A model generated the notes under the pieces. It saw only the letters and a program-made list of their open reading frames with translations. It made no database searches and was not told the origin of the DNA. Below, one piece after another: positions 38,024 through 45,363 of a stretch of 53,535 nucleotides of DNA (within the stretch, counting starts at the first letter, position 1; every line of letters starts with the position of its first letter). This DNA is from Azohydromonas sediminis. Lineage in GTDB: Bacteria > Pseudomonadota > Gammaproteobacteria > Burkholderiales > Burkholderiaceae_C. The position numbers were made by a program, and so were the translations under genes. Location: contig NZ_QOAZ01000026.1 of the NCBI RefSeq assembly GCF_003574675.1, forward strand, positions 1-53,535. The letters are read 5' to 3'.

Positions 38024-38056
38024 TAAGCTTCGCTCCGTACCCCGGTACGGAGTCAA
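38024..38056 (-). promoter_or_regulatory. mer operator and merT promoter
   Basis: On the minus strand the -35 box TTGACT (38051-38056) is followed by a 19-base spacer and a -10-like GAAGCT. The spacer holds the MerR dyad CTCCGTAC-N4-GTACGGAG (38033-38052). The long 19-base spacer is the mark of MerR-type promoters that are untwisted on Hg(II) binding. The sequence is close to the known Tn21/Tn501 mer operators. Confidence 0.92.
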
Positions 38057-38061
38057 GCGCC

Positions 38062-38475
38062 ATGACCACGACCCCACGCGACGCCTTCATGACCATCGGC
38101 GAACTCGCGCAGCGCGCCGGCGTCGGGGTCGAGACGGTCCGTTACTACCAGCGTCGCGGCCTGCTGGCCGAGCCGCCGCGGCCAGCCGGCGGGATCCGCC
38201 GCTATGGCGCCGCGGCGCTCGACCGCCTGCGCTTCGTGCGCGCGGCGCAGCGGCTGGGCTTCAGCCTCGACGAGGTGGCCGAATTGCTGGCGCTGGAGGA
38301 CGGCCGCCAGTGCGCCGCCGCCCGCGCGCAGGCCGAGCGCAAGCTTGCCGAGGTGCGCGCGCGGCTGGCCGACCTGCAGCGCATCGGGGCCGCGCTCGAC
38401 GACCTGGTCACGCGCTGCCGCGGCACCCGCGGCCACGTGTCCTGCCCGCTGATCGCCGCCCTGCGCGACCGGTGA
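38062..38475 (+). CDS. merR: mercury-responsive regulator MerR
   Basis: 137 aa. The N-terminal MerR helix-turn-helix ([27 protein letters not shown]) is followed by a dimerisation helix. The three mercury-binding cysteines are in GRQCAAAR and [10 protein letters not shown] (C-x8-C). It represses and, with Hg(II), activates the divergent merT promoter. The ATG at 38062 follows the operator directly. Confidence 0.92.
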   Translation: MTTTPRDAFMTIGELAQRAGVGVETVRYYQRRGLLAEPPRPAGGIRRYGAAALDRLRFVRAAQRLGFSLDEVAELLALEDGRQCAAARAQAERKLAEVRARLADLQRIGAALDDLVTRCRGTRGHVSCPLIAALRDR

Positions 38476-38535
38476 GTTCGGGGCCGGCGATGCGAGCCGC
38501 GGCCGCGCGCGGGGGCCCGACGACGCGCCGGCCTG

Positions 38536-38578
38536 CATGGTTCATTTGCGCCATGCCGGCGTCGCGTGCTGCCGCGTT
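38536..38578 (+). promoter_or_regulatory. element shared with 33418-33460 (copy 2)
   Basis: CATGGTTCATTTGCG at 38536-38550, 22 bases, then CGCGTT at 38573-38578, identical blocks and spacing to copy 1. It ends 47 bases before the ATG of the secreted protein at 38626. Identity of the binding factor is unknown; a CRP/FNR-family site is possible, because the reverse complement reads as a degenerate one in copy 1. Confidence 0.45.
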
Positions 38579-38625
38579 GAATGGGCCGAGGGGTCGTCCC
38601 TCGCAACCGGAACCAGGAGATCGCG

Positions 38626-39006
38626 ATGAAGAAGTCCCTGATGTCCCTCGCTGTCCTCTCGCTGTCGGCGGGGCTGCTGACCGCGGCGCCGGTGCAGGCC
38701 GCGCCGTTTGGATGGCGCCATGCGGCACCGGGCTACTACTACGCCGACAAGCAGGTCGACCGCGCCACGGTCGAGAAGAAAGCCAAGGAAGCGCTCGCCG
38801 GCGTGACCAAGGGCGAGGCGTGGAAGAGCCCCAGCGGTGTCAATCACATCCCGCTCGTCAACAAGGACAAGTTGGTGGTCGGCAACCTGTGGGAAGACGC
38901 CGACCTGGGCGCGCTCGAAGTGGGGGCGTTCTGGGTCGGCCGCGGCGGCACCAAGGCCGAGCTGGTCAGCGGCGGCAAGGTCGTCGGCACCCTGTGGATC
39001 CAATGA
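38626..39006 (+). CDS. secreted protein of unknown function
   Basis: 126 aa. A clear Sec signal peptide (MKKSLMSLAVLSLSAGLLTAAPVQA) with a cleavage site after about residue 25. The mature part has GWRHAAPGYYYADKQVDRATVEKKAKEA and a beta-rich end (LVVGNLWEDADLGALEVGAFWVGRGG). No cysteines and no heme motif in the mature protein. No family recognised. AGGAGA precedes the ATG. It shares an upstream element with the diheme peroxidase gene, which hints at co-regulation. Confidence 0.75.
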   Translation: MKKSLMSLAVLSLSAGLLTAAPVQAAPFGWRHAAPGYYYADKQVDRATVEKKAKEALAGVTKGEAWKSPSGVNHIPLVNKDKLVVGNLWEDADLGALEVGAFWVGRGGTKAELVSGGKVVGTLWIQ

Positions 39007-39106
39007 CGACACCCGGCGGTGCCGGCGCTGCCCGCCCCGGTGGCCTCGCCCACGCGCCCCATGCGGCAGCGGTCCGCCGACCGTGCGTGCGGTCTCCCCT
39101 TCGGCG

Positions 39107-40192
39107 TCAGCGCTCGGTGCGCGCGGCGAGGGCGAAAGCGATTTGTGCCCGGGTATGCACGCCGAGCTTGAACATGATGCGCCGCAGGTGGTTGCGCACG
39201 GTGTGAAAGCTCAGCCCCAACCGCTGCGCGATTCGCTTGTCCGGCAGGCCCTGCGCCACCAGGTGCACGATTTGCGCTTCGCGCACGGTCAGTGTCGCGG
39301 TCGGCGGCGGCGCAGCGGGAGGGTCGGCGACGGCGGCGCTGCCGCAGACGTCGTGCGCGGCCGCGACCGCCTTCACGAGGCCGCACAGCATCGTCGCCCG
39401 CGCCGCGTCGACGTGGCCGCCGAGCAGTGCCAGCACCCAGGCCGGGGCGGCGCCCGACGGGAAGAGGTGCAGCAAGTCGCCGGCGACGGCCAGCGTCACC
39501 GGCAGCGTCGCGTCGGCACCGGCGCGCGCCGTCGCGGCACGCACGCGCAGTTCGTGTTGTGTCAGCCCCCGCGGCAGGCGGCCGCTGGCGGCGTGCCAGG
39601 CCCGATCGTCACCAGCCGCCTCGTGCAGCCAGCCCGCCCATCGCGGCCGCACGAGGGGTCGTACCCAGCGCTGGCTCAGCTGCGCGAGCCAGGCGTCCCG
39701 ATCCCGATCGGTGGCGCCTCGCGCGGCGATCATGTCGTGCCACGCTGCGTCTTCGGGCTGCGCCCCGCCGCAGGGCTCGAGGTGCACGAGCCATGCCGTG
39801 GCGCCATCGGCGAGCGCGATCGGCTCGAGGCGCGCGCTCGCCGCCTGCGCACGCCCTTGCGGCAGGTCCAGCTGCACGAGTGCCGAACTCTGCAGGTCGG
39901 CAAGCGCCAGGCCGTAGTCGAGGCAGCAGCCGCGCGCGCCGCCACTGTGGACCCACCGCGTGCACCGCAGCGCGTCACCGTTGGGTTTCGCGCCAATGGG
40001 ATCGGGCGCGACGGCGGCAGCGAGCGCTGCGGAGCACGCAAGCACGCGACGGTCGGCGTCCACCAGCATCAGCCAGCCGGGCCAGCGCTGCACGATGCGC
40101 GCCAGCACCTGCACCTCGGTGGCCGGTGCCGCGGTTGGCGTGTGGCCTGCGCGGGACAGTGGATTCAGGGTCGTCGCGACATCACGCGCCAT
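39107..40192 (-). CDS. LuxR-type transcriptional regulator
   Basis: 361 aa. The N-terminal half looks like a PAS-type sensor (LARIVQRWPGWLMLVDADRRVLACSAALAAAV) with cysteines in RCTRWVHSGGARGCC. The C-terminal LuxR helix-turn-helix is TLTVREAQIVHLVAQGLPDKRIAQRLGLSFHTVRNHLRRIMFKLGVHTRAQI. No receiver domain is seen. It lies 28 bases behind the CDF exporter on the same strand and so may follow metal or arsenic induction. Ligand and targets are unknown. Confidence 0.8.
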   Translation of the reverse strand: MARDVATTLNPLSRAGHTPTAAPATEVQVLARIVQRWPGWLMLVDADRRVLACSAALAAAVAPDPIGAKPNGDALRCTRWVHSGGARGCCLDYGLALADLQSSALVQLDLPQGRAQAASARLEPIALADGATAWLVHLEPCGGAQPEDAAWHDMIAARGATDRDRDAWLAQLSQRWVRPLVRPRWAGWLHEAAGDDRAWHAASGRLPRGLTQHELRVRAATARAGADATLPVTLAVAGDLLHLFPSGAAPAWVLALLGGHVDAARATMLCGLVKAVAAAHDVCGSAAVADPPAAPPPTATLTVREAQIVHLVAQGLPDKRIAQRLGLSFHTVRNHLRRIMFKLGVHTRAQIAFALAARTER

Positions 40193-40220
40193 CGCGTCAG
40201 TCCCTTGGGCGCGGGCGGTG

Positions 40221-41183
40221 TCAGGCCGCGCACGGCACGCAGAATGGCACGCGCACCACCTGCAGCGTCACGTGGCTGATCTCGAAACGCTCGTGCAGCC
40301 GCTCGGTCGCGTCGCGCAGGAAATCGTCGTCGCCAGGGCCGCCGGGCATTTCGAGGTGCGCGGTGAGCGCGACCTCCGACGTCCCCATCGCCCACACGTG
40401 CAGGTCGTGCACGCCGGCCACGCCGGGCAGCGACTCGAGCAACGCGCGCACCTCGCGCAGGTCGACGTGCTCGGGCACGCCGTCGAACATCAGGTGCAGC
40501 GATTGCCGGAACAGGCTCCACGTGCCCCAGACGATCACGCCGGCGATCAGCAGGCTCGCCACCGGGTCGATCCAGTGCCAGCCGAGGTAGAGCACCAGCA
40601 GGCCGGCGACGACGACGCCCGCCGAGACGAGCGCATCGGCCGCCATGTGCAGGAACGCGCCGCGGATGTTGAGGTCGCGCTCGCGCCCGCGCATGAACAG
40701 CAGCGCGGTGGCGGTGTTGACGACGATGCCGACGGCCGCCACCGCGATGATTGTCGTGCCTTCGACCGACGCCGGCTGCTGCAGCCGCCCGAGCGCCTCC
40801 CACGCCAGCGCGCCCATCGCCACCAACAGCAGCAACGCATTGACGAACGCGGCGAGGATGCTGGCGCGCTTCCAGCCGTAGGTGTGGCGCAGGTCCGGCC
40901 GCAGCCGCCCGGCGAGCGCGCCGCCCCAGGCGAGCACCAGCCCGGCGACGTCGCTCAGGTTGTGGCCGGCGTCGGCCAGCAGCGCGAGCGAGCCGGTCTT
41001 CCAGCCGTAGAACGCCTCGACGGCGACGAAACCGACGTTGAGCGCGATGCCGATCGCGAACGCGCGGTCGAAGCGCTGCGGCGCGTGGGCGTGGGCATGG
41101 TCGTGACCGCCGCCGCGACGGCCGGTGTCGGCGTGCGCGTGGTCTTGCCCATGGTCGTGATCGTGTTCGGCGCTGGTGTTCAT
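40221..41183 (-). CDS. cation diffusion facilitator (zinc-type exporter, CzcD/ZitB-like)
   Basis: 320 aa inner-membrane exporter of Zn(II), perhaps Co or Cd, in exchange for protons. A His-rich N-terminus (EHDHDHGQDHAHAD, HDHAHAHAP) is followed by six helices. The transport-site motif is LADAGHNLSD in helix 2 and HMAADALVSAG in helix 5 (H-x3-D). A cytoplasmic ferredoxin-like domain follows, with a final CVPC. The ATG at 41183 precedes the His-rich region. It follows acr3 by 95 bases on the same strand. Confidence 0.88.
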   Translation of the reverse strand: MNTSAEHDHDHGQDHAHADTGRRGGGHDHAHAHAPQRFDRAFAIGIALNVGFVAVEAFYGWKTGSLALLADAGHNLSDVAGLVLAWGGALAGRLRPDLRHTYGWKRASILAAFVNALLLLVAMGALAWEALGRLQQPASVEGTTIIAVAAVGIVVNTATALLFMRGRERDLNIRGAFLHMAADALVSAGVVVAGLLVLYLGWHWIDPVASLLIAGVIVWGTWSLFRQSLHLMFDGVPEHVDLREVRALLESLPGVAGVHDLHVWAMGTSEVALTAHLEMPGGPGDDDFLRDATERLHERFEISHVTLQVVRVPFCVPCAA

Positions 41184-41200
41184 CGGTGGGGGGCCTCGGG

Positions 41201-41248
41201 GTGGCGCGTGGCGATGCAACGCAGCGTTACGGCATCAGGCCGCGCCAC
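41201..41248. other. nested stem-loop between acr3 and the CDF gene
   Basis: An outer 8-bp perfect stem (41201-41208 with 41241-41248), a middle 5-bp stem (41212-41216 with 41232-41236) and an inner AACG/CGTT stem are all nested. There is no T-tract. It may slow transcription or protect the upstream message. Confidence 0.5.
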
Positions 41249-41278
41249 GGCAGCGGTGACGCCCATGACGAGCAGGGG

Positions 41279-42355
41279 TCAGGCCGCGGCACCCCCACGC
41301 TCGTACCACGTCTTGCTGGCGTTGACGACGCGCACGACGAGCAGCATCACCGGCACCTCGATCAGCACGCCGACGACGGTGGCCAGCGCCGCGCCGGACT
41401 CGAAGCCGAACAGGCTGATCGCCGCGGCCACCGCGAGCTCGAAGAAGTTGCTCGCGCCGATCAGCGCCGACGGGCACGCGACGTTGTGCTTCTCGCCGAC
41501 ACGCCGGTTGAGCCAGTACGCGAGGCTCGAGTTGAAGAACACCTGCACCAGGATTGGCACCGCGAGCATCGCGATCACCAGCGGCTGCTCGAGGATCGCC
41601 TTGCCCTGGAAACCGAACAGCAGCACGAGCGTGGCCAGCAGCGCGGCGACCGACCACGGCCCGATCCGCGCGAGCGCGGCGTCGAACGCGGCGGTGCCGC
41701 GCGCAAGCAGCCGCCGGCGCCACCACTGCGCGAGGATCACCGGGATGACGATGTACATCAGGACCGAAGTCAGCAGCGTGTCCCATGGCACCGTGATCGC
41801 CGACAGCCCGAGCAGCAGCGCGACGATCGGCGCGAACGCGAACACCATGATCGCGTCGTTGAGCGCAACCTGGCCGAGCGTGAACATCGGATCGCCCCCG
41901 GTCAGCCGGCTCCAGACGAACACCATCGCCGTGCACGGCGCGGCGGCCAGCAAAATCAGCCCGGCGACGTAGCTGTCGAGCTGGTCGGCCGGCAGGTACG
42001 GTGCGAACACGTGGCGGATGAAGATCCATGCCAGCAGCGCCATCGAGAACGGCTTGACGGCCCAGTTGATGAACAGCGTCACGCCGATGCCGCGCCAGTG
42101 GTCCTTCACCTGGCCAAGCGCGCCGAAGTCGACCTTCAGCAGCATCGGGATGATCATCACCCAGATCAGCAGGCCCACCGGGAGGTTGACCTGCGCATAC
42201 TCCATGCGGCCGATGGCCTGGATCGGACCCGGAAACAGCTGGCCGACGACGATGCCGGCCACGATGCACAGGAACACCCACAGCGTGAGGTAGCGCTCGA
42301 AGAACGTGAGCGGCGCCGGGGCGGCGGCGGTCTTGGGCAGCGTCTGGGCGGTCAT
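41279..42355 (-). CDS. acr3: arsenite efflux permease ACR3
   Basis: 358 aa, ten membrane helices. It is of the ACR3 (BASS) family, exporting As(III) from the cytoplasm. The conserved cysteine is in LLAAAPCTAMVFVWSRLTGGD, and the late motif ACPSALIGASNFFELAVAAAISLFG is characteristic. It is last in the arsR-arsI-arsC-acr3 operon, 9 bases after arsC. The ATG at 42355 begins MTAQTLPKT. Confidence 0.93.
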   Translation of the reverse strand: MTAQTLPKTAAAPAPLTFFERYLTLWVFLCIVAGIVVGQLFPGPIQAIGRMEYAQVNLPVGLLIWVMIIPMLLKVDFGALGQVKDHWRGIGVTLFINWAVKPFSMALLAWIFIRHVFAPYLPADQLDSYVAGLILLAAAPCTAMVFVWSRLTGGDPMFTLGQVALNDAIMVFAFAPIVALLLGLSAITVPWDTLLTSVLMYIVIPVILAQWWRRRLLARGTAAFDAALARIGPWSVAALLATLVLLFGFQGKAILEQPLVIAMLAVPILVQVFFNSSLAYWLNRRVGEKHNVACPSALIGASNFFELAVAAAISLFGFESGAALATVVGVLIEVPVMLLVVRVVNASKTWYERGGAAA

Positions 42356-42364
42356 CGTGGAGAG

Positions 42365-42871
42365 TCAGGTCAGTGCGATCTGCTCGAGCGCGCGTTGCAG
42401 CGCGGCGCGCTCCATCGTCTCGAGCGGCAGCGCGAGCAGCTGCAGCATGCGGTAGCCGATCGCCTGGCGCGTCAGCTCGAACGCGCGGCGCTTGCCGTCG
42501 TCGCCGCCTTCGGCGTTCGACGGGTCGGGGTAGCCCCAGTGCACCTTGACGGGCGCCTCGCCGGCGCGGCCGACGAATGCCGGGCAGACCTCGGCGGCGG
42601 CGCTGTCGCACACCGTGATGACGATCGACAGCGGTGGAGCACCGGCGGCGGCGAACTCGTCCCAGCTCTTGCTGCGCACGCCGGCGATGTCGACGCCGGC
42701 GCGCGCGAGTGCCTCGAGCGCGAACGGGTTGATGCGCCCGCTCGGCGCGCTGCCCGCGCTGTGCGCGACGACGTCGCGCCCGAGCTTGCGCGCCCAGTGG
42801 TTGAGCATGCCCTCGGCCAGCACGCTGCGTGCCGAGTTGTGCGTGCACAGGATCAGGACGTGCGTCGTCAT
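42365..42871 (-). CDS. arsC: arsenate reductase ArsC (low-molecular-weight phosphatase type)
   Basis: 168 aa. The catalytic P-loop CTHNSARS at residues 9-16 and the aspartate stretch HWGYPDPSNAEG place it in the LMW protein tyrosine phosphatase-like arsenate reductases. These reduce As(V) to As(III) using thioredoxin or glutaredoxin. A further cysteine pair (C88, C96) lies in ITVCDSAAAEVCP. The product is exported by ACR3 encoded next. Confidence 0.9.
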   Translation of the reverse strand: MTTHVLILCTHNSARSVLAEGMLNHWARKLGRDVVAHSAGSAPSGRINPFALEALARAGVDIAGVRSKSWDEFAAAGAPPLSIVITVCDSAAAEVCPAFVGRAGEAPVKVHWGYPDPSNAEGGDDGKRRAFELTRQAIGYRMLQLLALPLETMERAALQRALEQIALT

Positions 42872-42887
42872 CGCGGCACGCGTGGCA

Positions 42888-43361
42888 TCAGCAGCACGAG
42901 TCGGCGGACTTCACCGCGATGCCCACCGGCCGGCCCCGCGGCGCGCAGCACGCGCCTTCGGCCGCGGGCGCCGCCTGCGTCGGCTTCTCGTTGAACACGG
43001 GGATGTTGGCCAGCGTATGGAAGTGCTCCCACGCGATGCCCTGCGGGTCGGTGACCCAGTGCTTCTCGCTCCTCGCGTAGCAGCAGGTCGTCTCGCCTTC
43101 GTCGAGCAGCGTCATGTCGGCCGCTTTGGCGCGCGCCTTCATCGCGGCGAGTTCGGCGGCGTCGTCGGTCTGGATGCCGAGGTGGTCGATGCCGGCGCGC
43201 TCGCCGCGCGTCGAGATCGCGAAGTTGACCGGCGGGTCGTCGAGCATCCACTTGGCGTAATCGCTCTCGACGCGCGCCGGCTCGGCGGCGAACAGCTTCG
43301 AATAGAAGCCGATGCTGCGGGCGAGGTCGTCGACGTGCAGGTGGACGTGGAAGCGCTTCAT
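42888..43361 (-). CDS. arsI: ArsI-type C-As lyase (ArsI/CadI family)
   Basis: 157 aa vicinal-oxygen-chelate dioxygenase that breaks the carbon-arsenic bond of methylarsenite. Likely Fe(II) ligands are H5 or H7, H60 (GIDHLGIQ) and E112 (AWEHFH). The vicinal cysteine pair that binds trivalent organoarsenicals is C93-C94 (GETTCCYARSEKHW). Two further pairs are in the tail, at 138-139 and 156-157. Its ATG overlaps the arsR stop. The CadI name is also used for relatives, but the C93-C94 motif favours ArsI. Confidence 0.88.
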   Translation of the reverse strand: MKRFHVHLHVDDLARSIGFYSKLFAAEPARVESDYAKWMLDDPPVNFAISTRGERAGIDHLGIQTDDAAELAAMKARAKAADMTLLDEGETTCCYARSEKHWVTDPQGIAWEHFHTLANIPVFNEKPTQAAPAAEGACCAPRGRPVGIAVKSADSCC

Positions 43362-43726
43362 CGGGGTCTCGGGGTCGTGGTGGAAGGGATGGAGGCCGCG
43401 GCGCAGGCGGCGGGCTCGTCGCAGCCGGCACCCTGGCAGCAGTGGGCCGTCAGATACGCCAGCAGCGCATTCATCTGCGCGAGCGCCGGCCGGTAAATCA
43501 GGTGCCGGCCGTCGCGCTCCTGCGTGGCGAGCCCGGCGTGCAGCAGTTCCTTGAGGTGGAACGACAGCGTCGACGCCGGCACGCCGAGCAGCGCTGACAG
43601 CGTCCCTGGCGTCAGGCCCTGCGGGCCGGCGCCGACGAGCGCGCGGAACACACGCAGGCGCATGTTTTGCGCCAGCGCGGCGAGCGCGAGCACAGCCGCG
43701 TTCTCGTTCATCGGGGCGTCGGGCAT
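43358..43726 (-). CDS. arsR: arsenic-responsive repressor ArsR
   Basis: 122 aa winged-helix repressor (LTPGTLSALLGVPASTLSFHLKELLHAGL). The usual As site ELCVCDL is absent. Instead the C-terminus has C96-C97-x4-C102, the arrangement known from Acidithiobacillus-type ArsR, plus C108. The start is unsure: ATG 43726 is used; ATG 43711 and TTG 43741 are possible. It probably represses its own operon by binding the dyad at 43785-43804. Confidence 0.88.
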   Translation of the reverse strand: MPDAPMNENAAVLALAALAQNMRLRVFRALVGAGPQGLTPGTLSALLGVPASTLSFHLKELLHAGLATQERDGRHLIYRPALAQMNALLAYLTAHCCQGAGCDEPAACAAASIPSTTTPRPR

Positions 43727-43784
43727 CGCATCGGTGCTCAAGGGTTTGACGACACGTCGCAGGCCGAGCTTGGTCCTGCCAAAC

Positions 43785-43820
43785 GTTTCTATTATTTTCG
43801 AAACATCGCAGATCAGTCAA
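43785..43820 (-). promoter_or_regulatory. ars promoter with operator dyad
   Basis: On the minus strand TTGACT (43815-43820), an 18-base spacer and AATAAT (43791-43796) form a good sigma-70 promoter. Overlapping it, GTTTC (43785-43789) and GAAAC (43800-43804) form a dyad, with TTTCGAAA at 43796-43803. This AT-rich patch stands out in GC-rich DNA and is the likely ArsR operator. Confidence 0.7.
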
Positions 43821-43864
43821 GCGCTCGCGTATCACCCTGGCAGCGGTTGGGGACCTCGCGCCGG

Positions 43865-44203
43865 TCAGGACGGCGGCGCGCCGTCGACGATCCAGCGCAC
43901 GAGGCGCTCGGCGTCGGTGGCGCTCAGGCGCTCGTGCGCGTCGATGTGACCGAAGATCGACCCGCTGCGCAGCTTGTCGGCGAGCTGGCGCACCGCGCCG
44001 TCGTCGCCGCGGTACTTGGCGTAGTCGGCCGCGAGCTGCGCGAACGTCGGCGCGTTCTTCTTCGGCGGGGTGCCGTGGCAGTTGTAGCAGCCCTTGTCGG
44101 CGGCGAGCTGCGCGTCGGCGTGCGCCGCCGTCGCGGTGCAGGCCACCACGACGGCCGCGCCGAGCGCGCGCCACGTCCCCCAGCGGTCTCGTCTCGTGTT
44201 CAT
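43865..44203 (-). CDS. small periplasmic cytochrome c without methionine
   Basis: 112 aa. A signal peptide (about 1-29) and one heme site CYNCH at 39-43, then a typical small class I ending (ERLSATDAERLVRWIVDG). The mature protein has no methionine, so the usual Met sixth ligand is missing; H87 or H91 in IFGHIDAHERLS is a candidate replacement. It could accept electrons from SoxXA or AioBA, but a low potential would argue against arsenite oxidase. The start overlaps the OsmC-like stop (ATGA). Confidence 0.82.
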   Translation of the reverse strand: MNTRRDRWGTWRALGAAVVVACTATAAHADAQLAADKGCYNCHGTPPKKNAPTFAQLAADYAKYRGDDGAVRQLADKLRSGSIFGHIDAHERLSATDAERLVRWIVDGAPPS

Positions 44204-44646
44204 GCGATCGATCCTACGGCGTCGTCGACCCGACGGCGCATCGTGCCGGCCAGGTCGGTGCCCGGCGCGACGGTGTTGAACACGGTGCCGAATTTGCGCA
44301 CGTTGTCGTGCAGCAGCGCGAGCCGCCGGTCGTCCTCGTCGGTGTCGACGACGATCTCGTAGCGGATCGACTCCATCTTCGGCGGCACGTCCTGACGCAC
44401 GCCGTGCAGCCGCACCTCGACACCCGTGAGGCGGAATTTCAGCAGCGGCACGACGCGCTCGATGCCCTTGATCATGCACGCCGCGAGCGCCGCGAGCAGC
44501 AGCTCGGCCGGGTTGAACGCGTCGCGCCGGCCGGCGAGGTCGGTGTCGAGCGTGATCGCCGCGTCCTTGCACGACGCCGTGCTGCCGTGCGCGTCGACGC
44601 GGCGCGCGGCGACGCGGAACTCCATCTTCGGTTTGTCGGGCTCCAT
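44200..44646 (-). CDS. OsmC-like protein lacking the second catalytic cysteine
   Basis: 148 aa OsmC/Ohr-fold protein. The first reactive cysteine is C57 in FNPAELLLAALAACMIKGIE. The second cysteine of peroxidatic members, normally in a CPVS-like segment, is replaced (HDNVRKFGTVFNTV). A thiol-peroxidase cycle is therefore unlikely; a persulfide or thiol-handling role is possible given its neighbours. GAGGAG at 44653-44658 supports the ATG at 44646 over the TTG at 44664. Confidence 0.78.
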   Translation of the reverse strand: MEPDKPKMEFRVAARRVDAHGSTASCKDAAITLDTDLAGRRDAFNPAELLLAALAACMIKGIERVVPLLKFRLTGVEVRLHGVRQDVPPKMESIRYEIVVDTDEDDRRLALLHDNVRKFGTVFNTVAPGTDLAGTMRRRVDDAVGSIA

Positions 44647-44675
44647 CGCGAACTCCTCGATCAAGCCGGCTCAGC

Positions 44676-45356
44676 TTACGCCCAAGGCGCGAGCGTCGTC
44701 CACCACAGGCCTGTCATGACCAGCAGCACACCGAACGCACGCGGGCCCGGCAGCCAGCGGTCGACGCCGGCCAGCCGCCGAGCGAGCGCCTGCGCGCCGC
44801 CCGGCACCGCACCGGCAACGACGAGCAGCGCGCTGTGGCCGACGGCGTAAGCCGCGAGCAGTGCCGCGCCGTGCCACATCGACGCGCCGAGCGCCGTGCC
44901 GGCGCCGGCTACCGCCAGCGCCGCGGCGAGGGCGGGCGTCGCGCACGGGCTCGTCATGCCGCCGACGAGTGCGCCAAGCGCCAGTGCACCGGCCCACCCC
45001 GAGCCCGACAGCCGCCGCTGCCATGCCGGCGGCACCGCCACCGCGCAACGCGTGCCGCGGCCGACGAGCATCCACACGCCGAGCGCGGCGACGGCGACGC
45101 CGAACGCGGACGTCGCCGCCCCGGGCAGCGCCCCCATCAGCAGGCCCAGGCGCGCGGCCGCGAGACCGAGCAACGTCAACGCCACGACCATGCCGCCGAC
45201 AAAGGCCAGCGTCAGGCGCCACGCCTGCGTCGGCGTCGTCGCCTGGCCGCCGACGAAGCCCACTGCGAGCGGCACCGCGACGAGCGCGCAGGGTGACGCG
45301 GAGGTCAGCAAACCGCCGGCGAACGCGGCAGCCAGGGTGATCGTGGCGTCGGTCAT
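44676..45356 (-). CDS. CcdA-like thiol-electron transporter
   Basis: 226 aa, six hydrophobic helices. Conserved proline-cysteine motifs are TSASPCALVAVPLAVGF in helix 1 and GGMTSPCATPALAAAL in helix 4, the redox pair of the CcdA/DsbD membrane domain. It carries reducing power from cytoplasmic thioredoxin to periplasmic thiol proteins. In Sox clusters such a protein is called SoxV. It lies 7 bases after the thioredoxin gene. Confidence 0.85.
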   Translation of the reverse strand: MTDATITLAAAFAGGLLTSASPCALVAVPLAVGFVGGQATTPTQAWRLTLAFVGGMVVALTLLGLAAARLGLLMGALPGAATSAFGVAVAALGVWMLVGRGTRCAVAVPPAWQRRLSGSGWAGALALGALVGGMTSPCATPALAAALAVAGAGTALGASMWHGAALLAAYAVGHSALLVVAGAVPGGAQALARRLAGVDRWLPGPRAFGVLLVMTGLWWTTLAPWA

Positions 45357-45363
45357 GCCGGTG

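Noticed and set aside
38062-38475. MerR-family gene considered as a CueR/ZntR-type regulator
   Set aside because: The C-x8-C arrangement plus the earlier Cys, and the mer-type dyad with 19-base spacer facing merT, match mercury MerR.
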